From NCBI GenBank assembly GCA_946887105.1, contig CAMPKJ010000110.1, positions 1-14,660 on the forward strand: a DNA stretch of 14,660 bases, written 5' to 3'. Below the pieces are notes generated by a model, which saw nothing but the letters and a program-made list of their open reading frames with translations, was not told where the DNA came from and did not search any database. This DNA comes from an uncultured Acidobacteriota bacterium (GTDB lineage: Bacteria; Acidobacteriota; Thermoanaerobaculia; Gp7-AA8). Position 1 is the first letter of the stretch. Every line of letters begins with the position of its first letter. Shown here in pieces: positions 9,149 through 14,660 of this stretch. The translations under genes and the position numbers were made by a program.

Positions 9149-10368
9149 ATCTGTGCGAGAGCAGCCTTGAGCCGCGACTCGGAGTCGATGAGGAAGTTCG
9201 CCTGCGTGGCAACCTTCTCGCCGGCCGCGACGCCGCGGCGGATCTCGATGAAGCGGTCGCTCCTGACGCCGGTGTCGACCTCGCGCGGTTCGAACGCGCC
9301 GTCGCTCCCGACGACGAACACGAGCGAGCGCGTGCCGGTGGCGAGGACCGCGGACTCCGGCACGACCGTCACGGTGCGAGCCGGTTCCTGAATCACGACG
9401 TCGGCATACATCTCCGGTTTGAGCGAGCCGTCTTGGTTGTCCGCTTCGATGCGCACTTTCGTGGTGCGCGTCATCGGGTCGACGGTCGGCGCGATGAAGG
9501 TCACTTTGCCGTCGAACGTGCGGCCGCCTTGATGCGATAGCGTGACCGTCGCCGCGGCACCGACGCGAACGGAGCCGAGCTCGGACTCGTACACATCCGC
9601 GAGGATCCACACGCGATCGAGGCCGGCGATCTCGAACATCGGCGCGCCCGCGCTGATCCGCGCACCTTCGACGGCCATCTTATTGAGCACCACCCCGCTC
9701 GCGGGCGAGGCGATGGTCACGGTCTTGCGCGTCACTCCGGTGCGCTCGAGCTGCCGGATGTCGCTCGCGCTGACGTCCCAGAGCTGCAGGCGGCGGCGCG
9801 CCGACTCGAGCAGCAGCGGCGCATGCTGCGCCGCGCGCAACGCCAGGAGATACTCCTGCTGCGTGGCCAGCAGTTCCGGGCTGTAGATCGAAAAGAGCGG
9901 CTGCCCGCGACGCACGTCTTTGCCCGTGTAGTCGACGTACAACTTCTCGATGTAGCCGTCGAACTTCGTGGTGATGGTGTGGAGTCGCGTCTCGTCGACC
10001 GTCACACGGCCGACGGTCCGAACGGTGCGGCCGATCGTGCGCGTCTCCGCCGCAGCGGTCTGCACGCCGATCAGCTTCTGTCGCTCCGTCGTCACTTTGA
10101 CGTTCGAGTGACCGGCGACGTTCGATTGCGCGCCGCCCGCCGGACCGGAGTCGCCTTCGTAGACCGGGACGAGGTCCATGCCGCAGTCGGGAGCGGTGCC
10201 CGGTTTGTCGGACTTGTAGGCCGGGTGCATCGGGTCGACCCAGTAGAGGATCTTTTTCTCGTCAGCGCTGTGCGCGGGTTTCGTGTCCGCGCCGGTACGC
10301 CCGAGGACGACCACGGCGAGCGAGATGGCCAGGACGACGGTCAGGAGCCAGGGAAGTTTCGTGTTCAT
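9139..10368 (-). CDS. cusB: CusB-type periplasmic adaptor with N-terminal heavy-metal-binding motif
   Basis: This 409-residue membrane-fusion protein should bridge CusA and the TolC-like channel and may hand metal to the pump. Residues 7-23 form an N-terminal hydrophobic anchor. A heavy-metal-binding motif follows: YWVDPMHP (42-49) with DCGMDLVPVY (61-70). The HlyD-type lipoyl/barrel-sandwich parts (EKLYVDYTGKDVRRGQPLF and TIASPASGVVLNKMAVEG) flank an alpha-helical hairpin, and beta-barrel and membrane-proximal domains (EPREVDTGVRSDRFIEIRRG) follow. It ends at ALAQMGR without the DUF3347 domain some relatives carry, which here sits on CusA. The start is the ATG at 10368 with a GAGGTGATC Shine-Dalgarno that contains the upstream gene's stop. 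The stop overlaps the first possible cusA ATG. The long open frame upstream to 10848 is antisense-like and rejected. Confidence 0.94.
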   Translation of the reverse strand: MNTKLPWLLTVVLAISLAVVVLGRTGADTKPAHSADEKKILYWVDPMHPAYKSDKPGTAPDCGMDLVPVYEGDSGPAGGAQSNVAGHSNVKVTTERQKLIGVQTAAAETRTIGRTVRTVGRVTVDETRLHTITTKFDGYIEKLYVDYTGKDVRRGQPLFSIYSPELLATQQEYLLALRAAQHAPLLLESARRRLQLWDVSASDIRQLERTGVTRKTVTIASPASGVVLNKMAVEGARISAGAPMFEIAGLDRVWILADVYESELGSVRVGAAATVTLSHQGGRTFDGKVTFIAPTVDPMTRTTKVRIEADNQDGSLKPEMYADVVIQEPARTVTVVPESAVLATGTRSLVFVVGSDGAFEPREVDTGVRSDRFIEIRRGVAAGEKVATQANFLIDSESRLKAALAQMGR

Positions 10369-10373
10369 CGGGA

Positions 10374-11741
10374 TCACCTCATGGATGTCATGGCCGTGGA
10401 GTCGTTGGCCGTTGCGGCTGCGACGGACGCCGCCTTCATCGCTGCCGGCGCGGCGTTCATCGCCGCGGGCTGCAGGCTGGCCTCGTCGATGGCCACCCGC
10501 CACTTCGCGCCTTCCGCAAGACGCGCGGCATGGATGGCGCGGTCGCCGTAGAGCGTGTTCAGCGCGTCGAGAATGGTGATGAAGGGGAGCTTCCCGGCCT
10601 GGTAGCTCGCCAGCGCCGACTCGAGGGAAAGCTCGTCGAGCGGGAGCACTTTGTCGCGATACAGCGCCGCGATGCGCAGCGCTGCTTCGAGCTGTGCGGC
10701 GCGCTCGCGCGTGCGAAGCTCGAGCTCGCGCGCCACGGCCTCGCCATCCGCGGTGCGTCCGCGGACGATGGCCTGCGCTTCGGCGAGCTGGTTGCGCTCG
10801 CGGCGGTCGATCCAGAGCGGGACCGAAATGCCCACTCCGACCTGCCACATCGGTCCCATCGCGAACGAGCCGCGATCCATCGAGCCGGCGCTCACGGTGA
10901 AGTCGGGAAGGAAGTTCTTCTCCGCCAGTTCGGCGCGGATCCGTCCGGTCTCGATGCCTTGCCGAACGGCCGCCAGCTCCGGGCTTCGCGCCGCCGCGGA
11001 CGCGATCAAGTCGCCGAGCGGGGGCAACGTCGCATCGTCAGGCAGACGGTCCGGCGTGGCGACCGGGCCGTCCTGCGGCGCGCCGGTCAGGCGGTTCAGC
11101 TCCGCCAGGCGGCTCGTGATCGCTGCTGCCTGCGCCGCTTTCTGCTCCTCGATGCGTGCGAGCTCGACCTGCGCGCGCAGCACGTCCTGCTGCACCGCCA
11201 GACCGGCCGCGTATCGCTCGCGCACCGATGCTTCGATCTGCGCGGCCGCGGTGCGCCGGTCCTCGATGATGCGATCGACGGCACGCGCGAGCACGAGGTC
11301 GTACCATGCGTTCCGCACGCGCGCCTCGACGGTCAGCGCCGTGCGCGCGAGCGTTCCCTGCTCGATCTCACGCGCTTCGCTGGCCGCGATCGCGCCGGCA
11401 AGCCGCAGCTTGCCGGGCCAGGGAACCGCCTGGCTGGCCATCAGGCCGACGAAACTGCCTGCTGCGTCGCCGAAGGAAACGTCGCGGCCGTCGTTTTGAT
11501 ATGTCAGCGAGAGAAACGGATTGTCTGGCGTGCGCGCGGGCACGATCCGCCGCTGCGCCGCTTCGACGCTGGCCCGGGCGGCGGCGGTCTCCGGCGCATG
11601 CGTCAGCGCCTGAGCGACGAGCGCATCGAGTTGCGGGTCGACGAGCGCCGTTCGCACTACCTCGCTGGTCGTCTGTGCTGCCGCGGCCGATGCAAGCACG
11701 ACCACGCACGCGGCGGCGCAGGTAAGAGTACGGAAAGACAC
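10374..11741 (-). CDS. TolC-like outer-membrane efflux protein of the copper operon
   Basis: This 455-residue outer-membrane factor forms the exit duct for the CusBA pump. A classic signal peptide (MSFRTLTCAAACVVVLASAAAAQ) should be cleaved near residue 22. The body has the two repeated OEP halves: a long helical stretch with ASVEAAQRRIVPARTPDNPFLSL in the first and PELAAVRQGIETGRIRAELA, FLPDFTVSAG and GVGISVPLW in the second. The tail after the last helix is Ala-rich with four methionines (AAMNAAPAAMKAAS ... TAMTSMR). I choose a GTG start at 11741 because GGAG lies 8 nt upstream; the in-frame ATG at 11780 would put 13 hydrophilic residues before the signal peptide. Its stop is 5 nt before the cusB start. 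CusC-like function is inferred from position. Confidence 0.92.
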   Translation of the reverse strand: MSFRTLTCAAACVVVLASAAAAQTTSEVVRTALVDPQLDALVAQALTHAPETAAARASVEAAQRRIVPARTPDNPFLSLTYQNDGRDVSFGDAAGSFVGLMASQAVPWPGKLRLAGAIAASEAREIEQGTLARTALTVEARVRNAWYDLVLARAVDRIIEDRRTAAAQIEASVRERYAAGLAVQQDVLRAQVELARIEEQKAAQAAAITSRLAELNRLTGAPQDGPVATPDRLPDDATLPPLGDLIASAAARSPELAAVRQGIETGRIRAELAEKNFLPDFTVSAGSMDRGSFAMGPMWQVGVGISVPLWIDRRERNQLAEAQAIVRGRTADGEAVARELELRTRERAAQLEAALRIAALYRDKVLPLDELSLESALASYQAGKLPFITILDALNTLYGDRAIHAARLAEGAKWRVAIDEASLQPAAMNAAPAAMKAASVAAATANDSTAMTSMR

Positions 11742-11810
11742 GTTGCAGTCTCCTTTTGCGCACGGACGCGCCACAGGCACGTCCGCATGAGGGAAAAGGG
11801 AGACCGCGGA
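11742..11810. other. Short spacer between the Cys-rich protein gene and the outer-membrane factor gene
   Basis: These 69 bp form the only sizeable gap inside the copper operon. CGGACG/CGTCCG (11763-11768 and 11780-11785, 11-nt loop) could make a 6-bp GC hairpin ahead of the outer-membrane-factor ribosome-binding site. CGGATC-A-GATCCG (11807-11819) overlaps the stop of the upstream gene. There is no T-tract. An internal promoter or a processing or attenuation site is possible but unsupported. Confidence 0.3.
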
Positions 11811-12233
11811 TCAGATCCGGAAGACGGAATGGAGGAGGTTGAGAGGTGCGTCGGCCGATCGATATCCGGCCGCGTTGAGCCGGTGATCGGCGGCCGTCAG
11901 GCTGGATCGGGCGAACGCGATGTCTGCGCTCATGACGAGCTCGACGCGCTGCTCCGCGCGCTGCACCGGTGCAACCGCCGTCGCCGGACCGGCCGGCGCT
12001 TCGGCAGCACTCACGCCACACTCCGTCTCGCAAGGTGAGGGTGCCGTACTGGCGACCGCGCCGTTCGCCGGCGTCTCGTGCTCGCAGCACGGCATCGTGC
12101 AGAGCGTCAGCGCCGCGTAGAGAGGCAGCGCGAAGAAGCTACCGAGAAGGACCAGTACTGCCGCGCCAGCCAGGGCTCGCGTTGCAGGCATGTACGGGAC
12201 TGGATTCATCGGCAGACGCATCGTCGATCTCAT
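11811..12233 (-). CDS. Unrecognised small cysteine-rich membrane or secreted protein heading the copper operon
   Basis: This protein of about 140 residues matches no family I recognise. It has a hydrophobic helix near residues 20-42 (LAGAAVLVLLGSFFALPLYA), which could be an uncleaved anchor or a signal peptide cut after LYA. Right after it comes CTMPCCEH (Cys45, Cys49, Cys50, His52) and then PCETECG (Cys68, Cys72). The rest is an Ala/Pro linker and a polar C-terminal part ending NLLHSVFRI. Clustered Cys, Met and His on the extracytoplasmic side, in a copper efflux operon, suggest metal binding or handover to the pump; this is inference. The start is uncertain: ATGs at 12233, 12221, 12209 and 12191 and a TTG at 12239 are all in frame and none has a good Shine-Dalgarno. 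All of them keep the hydrophobic segment. Confidence 0.7.
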   Translation of the reverse strand: MRSTMRLPMNPVPYMPATRALAGAAVLVLLGSFFALPLYAALTLCTMPCCEHETPANGAVASTAPSPCETECGVSAAEAPAGPATAVAPVQRAEQRVELVMSADIAFARSSLTAADHRLNAAGYRSADAPLNLLHSVFRI

Positions 12234-12284
12234 GGGCAAACTACGACCGCCAGCAATCTGGCTGTGTGCCGTTCGCTACGGTCG

Positions 12285-12308
12285 CGCGTGATCGATGTCA
12301 CTCACGCG
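12285..12308. promoter_or_regulatory. 7-bp inverted repeat, candidate operator between copper and V-ATPase operons
   Basis: CGCGTGA and TCACGCG are perfect inverted arms around a 10-nt spacer, with centres about 17 bases apart, within the usual size range for a dimeric regulator. A nested GTGA/TCAC pair (12288-12301) shares the left arm. It is the longest perfect inverted repeat I found in this region, but seven bases in GC-rich DNA can arise by chance. Confidence 0.3.
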
Positions 12309-12383
12309 TCCGGCGAAACGTATCGTTCGAGAGACATCTTCCCGGCACGCCGGCATCACATCGAGCTGTGCGCCGCCGCATCG

Positions 12384-12400
12384 CACGACGAAAGGTCGTG
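12384..12400 (+). promoter_or_regulatory. Possible leader hairpin before the V-ATPase operon
   Basis: CACGAC-GAAAG-GTCGTG forms a 6-bp stem with a 5-nt loop on the plus strand. It can extend by two G-C pairs across a one-base bulge (12382-12383 with 12402-12403). It ends about 16 nt before the GGAG ribosome-binding sequence of the G-subunit gene, so it would lie in the 5' leader if transcription starts upstream. It could affect mRNA stability or translation. Confidence 0.25.
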
Positions 12401-12415
12401 GCGCACTGTCGCGAT

Positions 12416-12429
12416 GGAGAATGACGATG
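12416..12429 (+). promoter_or_regulatory. Ribosome-binding site with doubled start codon at the V-ATPase G-subunit gene
   Basis: GGAG (12416-12419) is followed after one base by ATG (12421), an ACG codon and a second in-frame ATG (12427). The second ATG has the normal 7-nt spacing and is used for the gene call. The layout copies the one at cusA. Confidence 0.55.
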
Positions 12430-12744
12430 CATTCCGACCTCGAGGCCATCGTGGCGGCGGACGAGGAGGCGCGGGCGCGCGTGACGCTGGAGGAGCAGCG
12501 GCGCGAGCGGGAGCTATCGACGGCCCGCGCGGCGCGCGATGCGGCGATCGAGGCGCGGCGGAAGGACGCCGCGGATGTGCTCGAGCGGGAGCTGGAGGCA
12601 ATCCGGAGCGCGGGCGATGCGCGCGTGGCGGAGTTGCAGCGGCAGCAGTCGCAGTTCCTGGTTGCGCTCGCCGAGGGAGGCGAGCGGAGATTCGAGGAAG
12701 CGGTTGCCCTTTATTTACGGATGGTCGGCGAGGTCGCTGCATGA
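12427..12744 (+). CDS. V-type ATPase G/H-like peripheral stalk subunit
   Basis: This 105-residue protein is almost entirely a charged, Ala/Glu/Arg-rich coiled coil from residue 1 to about 75 (EEARARVTLEEQRRERELSTAR..., ELEAIRSAGDARVAELQ), ending in a short amphipathic tail (RRFEEAVALYLRMVGEVAA). Length, composition and the tail (the VALYLRMV stretch is typical of V-ATPase G/H subunits) fit the subunit that pairs with E in the peripheral stalk connecting V1 and V0. No residue-level active site is expected, so the call rests largely on the two genes that follow. The start at 12427 has GGAG 7 nt upstream; 12421 is the alternative. It is first in the operon, and its TGA overlaps the next gene's ATG (ATGA). 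A generic coiled-coil protein is the alternative reading. Confidence 0.75.
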   Translation: MHSDLEAIVAADEEARARVTLEEQRRERELSTARAARDAAIEARRKDAADVLERELEAIRSAGDARVAELQRQQSQFLVALAEGGERRFEEAVALYLRMVGEVAA

Positions 12745-13580
12745 CAGGACGCGGCGGGATTGCGTACGCGCATACGCGGATGCTGGCTTGGAAATCGCGC
12801 CTGCTGACGCGCGTCGATGCCGCGCCGCTGTTCACCGCATCGAACGCCACTGAGATGCAGCGCGTCCTCGGCGCGCTGGAGATTCGCGATCCGCTGGCGC
12901 GCCTGCTGCGGATTTACGGCATGGCGATCGGTGGATATCCGCACGGTGCGGAGCTCTTCCGCGCGCTGCTGCGTCTTCGGGAGATCGAGAACGTGAAGCT
13001 GCTATGGCGCCTGTCCGCGAAGCCATCCCGTCGCGATGCGCTGGAGCCGCTGTGGATCGATCTCGGCGAACTGGCCACGGTGCCCAGGCTGGAGGCCGTG
13101 ACGCCGAACGCGCTCGCTGGTGCGCTCCGGAGTACGCCGTACGGATCGATTGCGTCGACGGCCGCTCGCGTGCACGGGAACGATGTCGCGGCGGCGGAGC
13201 TCGCGCTCGATCGCTGGGCATCGCAGCGACTCTCCGAGGAGGCCCAGCGACTCCCGAGAAAGGAAGCGCTTTCGCGGCGACTGATCGACTCGGTCATCCG
13301 CGAGCGCGACGGGCAGCTCGCCCACCGCGGTGCGCAATGGTACGGACTGGCCACCATTTCCGCCGCGGCGTTCGACGTCGTGGCGTTGCGGCGTGAGCGC
13401 CTCCGCCTCTGCCGCCGTGCGTTCGTCAGCAGTCCGTTTCTTCTCGCGCCGGCATTGGCGACCGTACTGCTCGCGGAGGAGGAAGCACGCGCCGTGCGCG
13501 CCCTCGTCGAGCGTGAAGGCCACCAATCGCTCGACAGCGCGATGGTACGCGCGCTGGCCGCGTCGCGGATCGGAGCATGA
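12741..13580 (+). CDS. V-type ATPase subunit C (V0 subunit d, AC39 family)
   Basis: This 279-residue protein fits the AC39 family, which forms the funnel-shaped socket joining the central stalk to the membrane ring. Family-like elements appear in order: an N-terminal YAHTRMLAWKSRLL helix, the IENVKLLWRL segment (usual pattern D-I-x-N-L-K-x-x-L-R) near residue 90, PLWIDLGELATVP followed by ALAGALRSTPYGSI, AELALDRWASQRL, and a C-terminal AEEEARAVRALVE helix. Length is a little below the usual 320-350. The start ATG at 12741 overlaps the G-subunit stop as ATGA. The frame is open far upstream (to 12078), but that part is antisense to the Cys-rich gene and is rejected. Its stop again overlaps the next start. 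In Thermus the homologous gene lies after E, not between G and I. Confidence 0.82.
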   Translation: MTGRGGIAYAHTRMLAWKSRLLTRVDAAPLFTASNATEMQRVLGALEIRDPLARLLRIYGMAIGGYPHGAELFRALLRLREIENVKLLWRLSAKPSRRDALEPLWIDLGELATVPRLEAVTPNALAGALRSTPYGSIASTAARVHGNDVAAAELALDRWASQRLSEEAQRLPRKEALSRRLIDSVIRERDGQLAHRGAQWYGLATISAAAFDVVALRRERLRLCRRAFVSSPFLLAPALATVLLAEEEARAVRALVEREGHQSLDSAMVRALAASRIGA

Positions 13581-13585
13581 CCATG
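13572..13585 (+). promoter_or_regulatory. Ribosome-binding site with doubled start codon at the V-ATPase subunit I gene
   Basis: GGAG (13572-13575) is followed after one base by ATG (13577), an ACC codon and a second in-frame ATG (13583). The first ATG overlaps the upstream stop (ATGA), and the second has 7-nt spacing. The pattern matches those at cusA and the G-subunit gene. Confidence 0.55.
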
Positions 13586-14660
13586 CTGCGCTCGGTATCG
13601 ATGGTCCACTTCCACGTGCAGGTGCCGAACCGCGACGCCGCCGTGGCCACGCGCGCCATCGCCGCCGAAGGACTGCTGCACCTGGTCGACATCGCGCACG
13701 GGCATACGCCGTACGATGCCTCCCCTCCCGGCGTACGCGAGCTCTACGCTGCCTTCCGCGATCTCGTGCATCGCATTCGCGCGACCGCCGATCGCCTCGG
13801 TGTGCCGCACGCTGAAGCCACCGGTGCGATCGATGCGGACGACGTCGCCGACTTCACCGGGGAACGCGACCGGATCCTGCTCGCTCTGGAGCCGATCGAA
13901 AAACGCGTGCAGGAGCTGGTGCGCAGTTTTGCCGAGGCGCGCGAACGGCTGACCACAAGCCGCAATGCTGCGGCGGATGCGGATCGCCTTCGCGCCGCTG
14001 CGCTGGACGTCGAGCGGTTGGCCGCGCTTCGGTTCGTAGCGGTGCGTCTCGGGATCGCCCAGCCCGAGGCGCTGTCGTCGATCGCGACGGCGCTCGCGCC
14101 GGCGTCGCATGCAGTGATTCCACTCGATGACCGCGAAGACGAGCTGCTGTTCGCCGCAATCGTGCCGGCGCATGCCGCCGCGCGGCTGGATGAGGCGATG
14201 CGTCTCGCGAGCGCGCGCGTGGTTCCGTGGGACGGTGCCGCGCCGGACGATCTCGCCGAAGCGGAACGCGCCGTCGACGGTGTGCAGCGCGCGCTCGACG
14301 ACGAGTGGACACAATCCGCGGAGCTGCTCGCCGGCATCGGACGGCGCGCGGAGATCACGATGCTCCTGCTGCAGGCGCAGACGTTCTTCGCCGCGGCGGG
14401 ACGCTTCGTGGTCATCTCCGGATTCGTCCCGGCCGAGAGTGCGGATCGCCTCGCGCAACGCATCACGGCAGTGACGAAGAATCACGCCATCATCGACGTC
14501 GAGCCGGTGGAGCGCGTCCCGGGCGTGAGCGAGGGAACGCTGCGGGTGCCGATCCTTCATCGCAATCCGCTGCTCCTGCGTCCGTTCCAGAAACTGATCG
14601 ACGTCTACGGCACGCCGTCGTACGCCGAGGTCGAGCCGACCGCATTCTTCGCCTTCGGAT
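13583..14660 (+). CDS. V-type ATPase subunit I (V0 subunit a), N-terminal part, cut by the right window edge
   Basis: About 359 residues of the cytoplasmic half are visible and the frame runs open to the window end. Family features are the start MLRSVSMVHFHVQV (cf. M-x-x-M-x-x-V-x-V of subunit I), a globular N-terminal domain, two coiled-coil stretches (around residues 95-150 and near ERAVDGVQRALDDEW), the FFAAAGRFVVISGFVPAE segment (usually the conserved W-x-x-x-G-W-x-P region), and the strong signature NPLLLRPFQKLIDVYG followed by PSYAEVEPT, which precedes the membrane domain. The proton/sodium channel half with its essential arginine lies outside the window, so ion specificity cannot be read. 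I start at 13583 (GGAG 7 nt upstream); 13577 adds two residues and overlaps the C-subunit stop. Confidence 0.9.
   Translation, partial: MLRSVSMVHFHVQVPNRDAAVATRAIAAEGLLHLVDIAHGHTPYDASPPGVRELYAAFRDLVHRIRATADRLGVPHAEATGAIDADDVADFTGERDRILLALEPIEKRVQELVRSFAEARERLTTSRNAAADADRLRAAALDVERLAALRFVAVRLGIAQPEALSSIATALAPASHAVIPLDDREDELLFAAIVPAHAAARLDEAMRLASARVVPWDGAAPDDLAEAERAVDGVQRALDDEWTQSAELLAGIGRRAEITMLLLQAQTFFAAAGRFVVISGFVPAESADRLAQRITAVTKNHAIIDVEPVERVPGVSEGTLRVPILHRNPLLLRPFQKLIDVYGTPSYAEVEPTAFFAFG

Larger units (their letters stand above)
12234..12426. other. Divergent intergenic region between the copper efflux and V-type ATPase operons
   Basis: These roughly 190 bp separate the two divergent operons and should hold both promoters. 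I find no clear sigma-70 hexamers and no match to the CusR-box or CueR-type palindromes known from enterobacteria. Three inverted repeats are present: GCCAG/CTGGC (12249-12262, 4-nt spacer) in the presumed leader of the Cys-rich gene, CGCGTGA/TCACGCG (12285-12308), and CACGAC/GTCGTG (12384-12400). A frame in phase with the G-subunit gene is open from 12295, but its 42 or so extra residues are rich in Arg, Ser and Thr and have no ribosome-binding site, so it is treated as non-coding. Confidence 0.5.

Noticed and set aside
5375..9391. A plus-strand frame of over 1300 codons open across the whole cusA gene
   Set aside because: It is exactly antisense to a clearly conserved RND pump, and its translation is a His/Arg/Asp-rich string with no domain. 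In GC-rich genes TTA, CTA and TCA codons are rare, which leaves the opposite strand without stops.
9143..9610. In-frame upstream extension of cusA to 9610
   Set aside because: This segment lies within cusB in another frame and is Arg-rich and non-conserved. CusA homologues begin with M-I-E-x-L/I as at 9136.
10530..12038. A plus-strand frame of about 500 codons opposite the outer-membrane factor and Cys-rich gene
   Set aside because: Its low-complexity Arg/His/Gly-rich product lies opposite a gene with a clear signal peptide and OEP repeats.
12078..12740. In-frame upstream extension of the V-ATPase C subunit to 12078
   Set aside because: It would run over the divergent promoter region and all of the G-subunit gene, and has a shuffled Arg/Gly-rich composition. 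The ATGA overlap at 12741 gives the natural start.
12914..14560. A minus-strand frame of about 548 codons opposite the V-ATPase C and I genes
   Set aside because: The plus-strand genes have ATGA-coupled starts and V-ATPase signatures. The minus-strand product is Arg/Ser/Ala-rich without motifs.

Overview
The window is uniformly GC-rich coding DNA from a bacterium. It has tight operons, codons ending in G/C, clear Shine-Dalgarno sequences and no sign of insertion sequences, CRISPR arrays or RNA genes. A bacterial V-type ATPase operon beside a CusA-class copper pump suggests a deep-branching environmental lineage such as Acidobacteriota. That placement is inference; no taxonomic marker gene is present.

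Layout, left to right. (1) Positions 1-4301, all minus strand: a tripartite ABC efflux operon transcribed as ATPase (LolD/MacB class), 8-TM FtsX-type permease, HlyD-type periplasmic adaptor, then the first 12 codons of another gene with a signal-like start that runs off the left edge. (2) 4417-5409, plus strand: a single alpha/beta hydrolase with an N-terminal membrane or signal segment, divergent from the ABC operon. (3) 5420-12233, minus strand: a copper/silver efflux operon transcribed as a small cysteine-rich membrane or secreted protein, a TolC-like outer-membrane factor, CusB-like adaptor and CusA-like RND pump. (4) 12427-14660, plus strand: the start of a V-type ATPase operon encoding a G-like stalk subunit, the C/d (AC39) subunit and subunit I. 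The I gene runs off the right edge.

How the genes work together. In the Cus block, CusA keeps all three methionines and the glutamate of the E. coli CusA Cu(I)/Ag(I) site and the proton-relay acids. CusB carries an N-terminal heavy-metal-binding motif. CusA also carries a C-terminal extension ending in a DUF3347-type metal-binding domain, a module usually found on CusB-type adaptors. With the Cys-rich leader protein this suggests an unusually metal-handling-rich version of the pump. Genes within each operon overlap or nearly abut (ATGA overlaps, or stop codons inside the next Shine-Dalgarno), which implies translational coupling.

The most noteworthy points are the CusA-DUF3347 fusion, the unrecognised Cys-rich protein heading the copper operon, the G-C-I order of the V-ATPase genes, a recurring double-start arrangement (SD, ATG, one codon, ATG), and several inverted repeats in the divergent intergenic regions. 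I see no wholly new system. The copper operon with relocated metal-binding modules is the best candidate for follow-up.
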